From Alphaproteobacteria bacterium (lineage in GTDB: Bacteria; Pseudomonadota; Alphaproteobacteria; Rickettsiales; JAFLCR01): 9,109 nt of DNA. Shown piece by piece: positions 6,132-9,109 of this stretch; positions within the stretch are counted from its first letter, which is position 1; each line of letters starts with the position of its first letter. Location of the stretch: contig JAFLCR010000087.1 in assembly GCA_017302755.1 (NCBI GenBank), positions 1 through 9,109 of the forward strand, given 5' to 3'. The notes below the pieces were generated by a model. The model made no database searches. It saw only the letters and a program-made list of their open reading frames with translations, and was not told the DNA's origin. The position numbers and the translations under genes are program-made.

Positions 6132-7862
6132 TCAGGCAACGCCTCCCTGAACGGCTGGGCGGGCGACACCGCCTGTGGGAGCGGGTTTCGTGTATTTCGC
6201 CAATACTTGTTCGCGCGGGCCGAACGCCTCAAGTGCTCCGTCGCGCATCATGGCAATTTTATCCACGCCGGAAATAATGGAAGGACGGTGCGCAACGATA
6301 AGGGTTGTGATATTGCGCTCCTTGGCGGTGCGGATCGCCACTTGGAGCCCGGCTTCGCCTTCGGAATCCAGGTTTGAGTTCGGTTCATCGAGCACTAGCA
6401 TGCGCGGATTGCCATAAAGCGCGCGGGCGAGGCCGATGCGCTGGCGCTGGCCAGGCGAGAGCAGCATGCCGCTGTCACCAATTTCGGTTTCATAGCCTTT
6501 GGGCAGACGTAGAATCATTTCATGCACGCCCGCCCATCTGGCGGCCTCGATGACCGCTTCTGGCGGTGGGTTGGGCTGAAGCCGTGCAATATTATCCGCC
6601 ACGGTGCCGGCGAAAAGCTCTACGTCCTGAGGCATGTAGCCTACATAGCGGCCGAAATCCTCCCGGTTCCACTTGTACACCTCGGCGGCGTCCAGGCGGA
6701 TGCTTCCGATGGTGGCGGGCCAGATGCCAACAATCAACTTGATCAAGGTGGACTTTCCGGCGGCGCTGGGGCCGATCAGGCCGAGGCTTTCACCCGGCAG
6801 CAGGGTAAAGGTGACGCCTTTGATAATCGGCTTGTCCACGCGCGCGGGGCGGAAAATAACGCCTTCAAGTTTCAGCTCGCCTTGGGGAGGCGGAAGCGGC
6901 ATGCGGCCACGAACGTCTTCACTGTTCACCAGATTCAGATTTAGCCGCCGGTAGGAATCGCGCGCAGAGATAAAGCTTTTCCAAATGCCAATGGCAGCTT
7001 CGAACGGTGCCAGCGCGCGCCCTGTCAGAATGGAGCACGCCAGCATGCCGCCAGTGGTGATTTCGTGCTGAAGCGCGTAATAAGCGCCCAATCCGATGAC
7101 CATGATCTGCAGGAACATGCGGATGATCTTAGAAACCGCCATGATGATGTTGGAGCGATTGGAGGCGATCGACGATTCGGCTACGGATTCATGGTTGTTG
7201 GTCTGCCAATGGGCGATCACGTGGCGCATCATGCCCATCGCCTCGATGACTTCGGCGTTGCGCGTCGCCGCTTCGGCGGTGTTGGATGCCTTGATCGTAT
7301 GCTTGCTGGCCTCGTTGAGGGGCTTGCGGGTGGAGATCTCGGTCATCGTTGCCAGCACGAACAGCCCAATGCCGCCTACCAGCGCGGCAAAGCCGATCAG
7401 CGGGTGGATCATGTAGATGATGGCCAGGAAGATCACGGCCCAGGGGGCGTCGAAGAGGGTCATGATGCCCGCGCCGGTCACGAAGTTCTTAACATTCGCG
7501 AGGTCGCGCAGGTTCTGTCCGCCGCCACTGGTAAGATTTTGCGCTGCGGCCCGCGTGACGGAAGCTTCCAGCAGACGCGGCGCAACCGTAATGTCCAGCC
7601 ATTCGCCGATGCGAGACATCACGAAGGAACGGACGCCGGAAAGGAGGCCCATGATAAAGAAAGTGAAGCCGGTGGCCAGAGATAGTATGAGCAGTGTTTC
7701 CACGCTGGCGCTGGAGATGACGCGGTCAAACACCTGCATCGAATAGAGCGGCAGCGAAATCATCATCAGGTTGATAAAGAAACTGAAGATCGCTGCGTAA
7801 AGAAATGCCTTACGGGTTTTTTCCAGTGCTTCCTGAAGGAAGGTCTTGGGGTGGCTGGACAT
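6132..7862 (-). CDS. PrtD-type ABC transporter of a type I secretion system (permease-ATPase)
   Basis: This inner-membrane exporter powers one-step secretion of proteins with an uncleaved C-terminal signal, such as RTX proteases, lipases or S-layer-like proteins, in the PrtD/AprD family. The 576-residue product is a half-transporter and would act as a dimer. The N-terminal half holds about six membrane segments (roughly 18-300), including the family block FDAPWAVIFLAIIYMIHP (137-154). The ATPase domain shows Walker A GPSAAGKS (364-371), Q-loop YMPQDVELF (409-417), signature LSPGQRQR (468-475), Walker B MLVLDEPNSNLD (488-499) and switch His525. No N-terminal C39 peptidase or C39-like domain is present, so it is not a bacteriocin or classic HlyB exporter. 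A GTG at 7898 would add 12 residues, but the ATG at 7862 has AGGAA 6 bases upstream and gives the usual N-terminus. The Pro/Gly-rich tail (about 558-576) is not part of the ATPase fold. It is followed after 2 bases by the membrane fusion protein gene. Confidence 0.95.
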   Translation of the reverse strand: MSSHPKTFLQEALEKTRKAFLYAAIFSFFINLMMISLPLYSMQVFDRVISSASVETLLILSLATGFTFFIMGLLSGVRSFVMSRIGEWLDITVAPRLLEASVTRAAAQNLTSGGGQNLRDLANVKNFVTGAGIMTLFDAPWAVIFLAIIYMIHPLIGFAALVGGIGLFVLATMTEISTRKPLNEASKHTIKASNTAEAATRNAEVIEAMGMMRHVIAHWQTNNHESVAESSIASNRSNIIMAVSKIIRMFLQIMVIGLGAYYALQHEITTGGMLACSILTGRALAPFEAAIGIWKSFISARDSYRRLNLNLVNSEDVRGRMPLPPPQGELKLEGVIFRPARVDKPIIKGVTFTLLPGESLGLIGPSAAGKSTLIKLIVGIWPATIGSIRLDAAEVYKWNREDFGRYVGYMPQDVELFAGTVADNIARLQPNPPPEAVIEAARWAGVHEMILRLPKGYETEIGDSGMLLSPGQRQRIGLARALYGNPRMLVLDEPNSNLDSEGEAGLQVAIRTAKERNITTLIVAHRPSIISGVDKIAMMRDGALEAFGPREQVLAKYTKPAPTGGVARPAVQGGVA

Positions 7863-8070
7863 GAAAGATTCCTGATTAGGAAAGCCGGGCAGAACCACGT
7901 GCCATAGTTGGCATTAAATAGTCATTCTGACCGTAAAAAACAGCGATTCTTTACTCCCATGGCCGAAAAAAGTCCAGCGGCGTGCAAAACATCTATAAAA
8001 CCAGCGGTTTGACTCGCCTTCGGACAAAAAATAAGATATGCGGTAGGCAACACAAAGAGGAAGATTGCGG
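7863..8070. other. Divergent intergenic region between the secretion operon and the murJ unit
   Basis: About 208 bases without a convincing gene. The right part holds the promoter of the small exported protein and murJ (8009-8037). For the minus-strand secretion operon, the best -10 candidate is TTTAAT (7913-7918 on the complement), but no good -35 box pairs with it, so that promoter is uncertain. A small inverted repeat GTCA-TTC-TGAC (7921-7931) overlaps the likely -35 area and could be an operator or chance. Several A-runs give the spacer an AT-rich character unlike the flanking genes. Confidence 0.5.
8009..8037 (+). promoter_or_regulatory. Predicted sigma70-type promoter for the small exported protein and murJ
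   Basis: TTGACT (8009-8014) matches the -35 consensus at five of six positions. After exactly 17 bases comes TAAGAT (8032-8037), which matches the -10 consensus at four of six. Transcription would start near 8044, about 27 bases before the ATG at 8071, leaving room for AGAGGAAG as ribosome binding site. It is the best promoter-like pair in this spacer on the plus strand. Confidence 0.6.
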
Positions 8071-8259
8071 ATGCGGCGCGGTTTCAGAGTTCTGTTTCTG
8101 TTGGCGGCGGTGTGGAGCGGCGGCGCTGTGGCGCAATCCACGCCGAAGGCGGACTGTATTGCCAGCGGTGGCGATCAAAGGGTGTCGATAATGCGCGGCA
8201 GCAAGCGCGACATGGAGGCCGTGCCCGGCGATGACTGCCAGGAGCGGAGCCCCAGGTAA
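8071..8259 (+). CDS. Small predicted exported protein, 62 residues, two cysteines
   Basis: I do not recognise this protein. The N-terminus MRRGFRVLFLLAAVW is a clear signal peptide pattern: positive charges, a hydrophobic core, then a small-residue cleavage site AVA/QS after about residue 21. This leaves a mature chain of about 41 residues, likely periplasmic. There is no lipobox, so it is not a lipoprotein. The mature part is polar and charged and holds Cys29 and Cys56, which could form a disulfide. A TTG at 8065 is in frame, but the ATG at 8071 is preferred, with AGAGGAAG (8056-8063) at normal spacing. The stop overlaps the murJ start as TAATG, so the two are very likely co-transcribed and translationally coupled. 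A role connected to murJ or the envelope is only inferred from position. Confidence 0.7.
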   Translation: MRRGFRVLFLLAAVWSGGAVAQSTPKADCIASGGDQRVSIMRGSKRDMEAVPGDDCQERSPR

Positions 8260-9109
8260 TGTCTCTTGGCAAATCCGTTGCCTCCATCGGCGGGTATACG
8301 CTGATTTCACGCATCGTGGGATTTGTGCGGGAAATCTTGGTGGCGCAGATTCTCGGGGCAGGCCCGGTGTCGGATGCATTTTTCGTGGCGTTCAAGCTGC
8401 CCAACTTCATGCGCCGCATTTTTGCGGAGGGCGCGTTCAGCGCCTCGTTTGTGCCTTTGTTTTCCGGGGCGCTGGTTGCCGAAGGCAACGCAGAAGCCAA
8501 GCGTTTTGCCGAAGATGCCCAGGCCGTGCTTTCCGCGACGCTGTTCGCGCTGACCTCGCTCATGATCGTGTTCATGCCTTACGTCTTGCATGCCATCGCG
8601 CCGGGCTTCGGCAGCAACGCAGAGCAGTTCAATCTGGCGGTTGAACTGGCGCGTATCACCTTCCCCTATCTTCTTTTCATCTCCCTGGTGGGGCTGTATG
8701 GCGGCGTGCTCAACAGCCTGGACCGTTTCACCGCCTACGCGTCAGCGCCGATACTCATGAATCTGTGCATGATCTTCGGCATCACCGTGCTGGCGGATTA
8801 TAGCGAAACACCCGCGCATGGGCTGGCCTACGGCGTTTTCCTGGCGGGAATGGCCCAGTTGCTGTGGCTGATCTATTACGCGCACAAGGCAGGGTTTTTC
8901 CTTCGGTTGCGCGTGCCGCGCCTGACTCCCGGAGTCAAGAAACTGCTCAAGAACATGCTGCCGGTGATGTTGGGTGCGAGCGTGGCGCAGATCAATCTGG
9001 TGGTGGATATGATCATCGCCACTCACATTGAGAATGCGGTGTCGTACCTCAATTATGCTGATCGGATCAACGAGTTGCCGCTGGGCGTGATCGGCGTGGC
9101 GTTAGGTAC
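8259..9109 (+). CDS. murJ: Lipid II flippase MurJ (3' end outside window)
   Basis: This inner-membrane MOP-superfamily transporter flips lipid II, the peptidoglycan precursor, to the periplasmic side; it is normally essential. The first 283 residues are visible, roughly half of the usual 500-530. The N-terminal family block is plain: SRIVGFVREILVAQILGAG (17-35) and SDAFFVAFKLPNFMRRIFAE (38-57). Residues equivalent to the important E. coli MurJ positions Arg18, Arg24, Asp39, Arg52 and Glu57 fall at the same numbers here. Further on, YADRINELPLGVIGVALG (266-283) contains Arg269, corresponding to the conserved cavity Arg270. Repeated hydrophobic segments between them match the first eight or so membrane helices. 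The ATG at 8259 overlaps the upstream gene's stop, and GGAG lies about 14 bases before it in that gene's 3' end. Such coupling suggests murJ depends on the promoter at 8009. There is no sign of decay in the visible part. Confidence 0.96.
   Translation, partial: MSLGKSVASIGGYTLISRIVGFVREILVAQILGAGPVSDAFFVAFKLPNFMRRIFAEGAFSASFVPLFSGALVAEGNAEAKRFAEDAQAVLSATLFALTSLMIVFMPYVLHAIAPGFGSNAEQFNLAVELARITFPYLLFISLVGLYGGVLNSLDRFTAYASAPILMNLCMIFGITVLADYSETPAHGLAYGVFLAGMAQLLWLIYYAHKAGFFLRLRVPRLTPGVKKLLKNMLPVMLGASVAQINLVVDMIIATHIENAVSYLNYADRINELPLGVIGVALG

Noticed and set aside
6534..6557. LSPGQ instead of LSGGQ in the ABC signature of the type I exporter
   Set aside because: The third position of this motif varies within PrtD/AprD-type exporters (for example LSAGQ), and the Ser, Gly and Gln that matter are kept, so it is not evidence of an inactive or novel ATPase.
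7065..7685. Plus-strand open frame of 206 codons opposite the ABC exporter
   Set aside because: It is a shadow of the membrane domain of the exporter. The His/Asp-rich translation has no hydrophobic or catalytic pattern of a real protein.
7921..7931. GTCA-TTC-TGAC inverted repeat as an operator
   Set aside because: A 4-base-pair stem is short enough to arise by chance and matches no regulator site I can name; noted only in the intergenic entry.

Overview
The window looks like a chromosomal segment from an alphaproteobacterium-type Gram-negative. This is inferred from a PrtD/PrtE-style type I secretion pair, an oxygen-dependent HemF, a YejBEF peptide importer and MurJ lying close together in moderately GC-rich DNA. 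The species cannot be named from sequence alone. No mobile element, phage gene, rRNA, tRNA or CRISPR array is visible. Coding density is high and most genes are on the minus strand.

From right to left on the minus strand: hemF (3371-4207) is followed by yejB, yejE and yejF (3277 down to the left edge). The three yej genes are packed with 1-base overlaps or 2-base gaps. They encode two inner-membrane permeases and a double-domain ATPase that together import peptides from the periplasm. The usual upstream partner gene for the periplasmic binding protein (yejA) is absent; hemF is there instead. yejF runs off the left edge, with 385 codons visible. It is easy to miss because its stop codon lies outside the window.

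A single plus-strand gene of unknown function (4282-4626, 114 codons) sits between hemF and the secretion operon. It has its own well-formed promoter and ribosome binding site. It is divergent from hemF and convergent with the secretion operon, with only 9 bases between the two stop codons.

The type I secretion operon (minus strand, 7862 down to 4636) encodes a PrtD-like ABC exporter and a HlyD/PrtE-like membrane fusion protein, 2 bases apart. Neither the outer-membrane TolC-type channel nor a recognisable secreted substrate is in the window.

An intergenic region of about 208 bases (7863-8070) separates this operon from a divergent plus-strand unit. That unit has a sigma70-type promoter, a small predicted exported protein of 62 residues with two cysteines, and murJ, the lipid II flippase. 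The small gene's stop and the murJ start overlap (TAATG). murJ continues past the right edge.

No clearly novel multi-gene system was found. The points most worth following are the small exported protein coupled to murJ, the unknown 114-residue protein, the yejBEF set without yejA, and the unknown cargo of the type I exporter.
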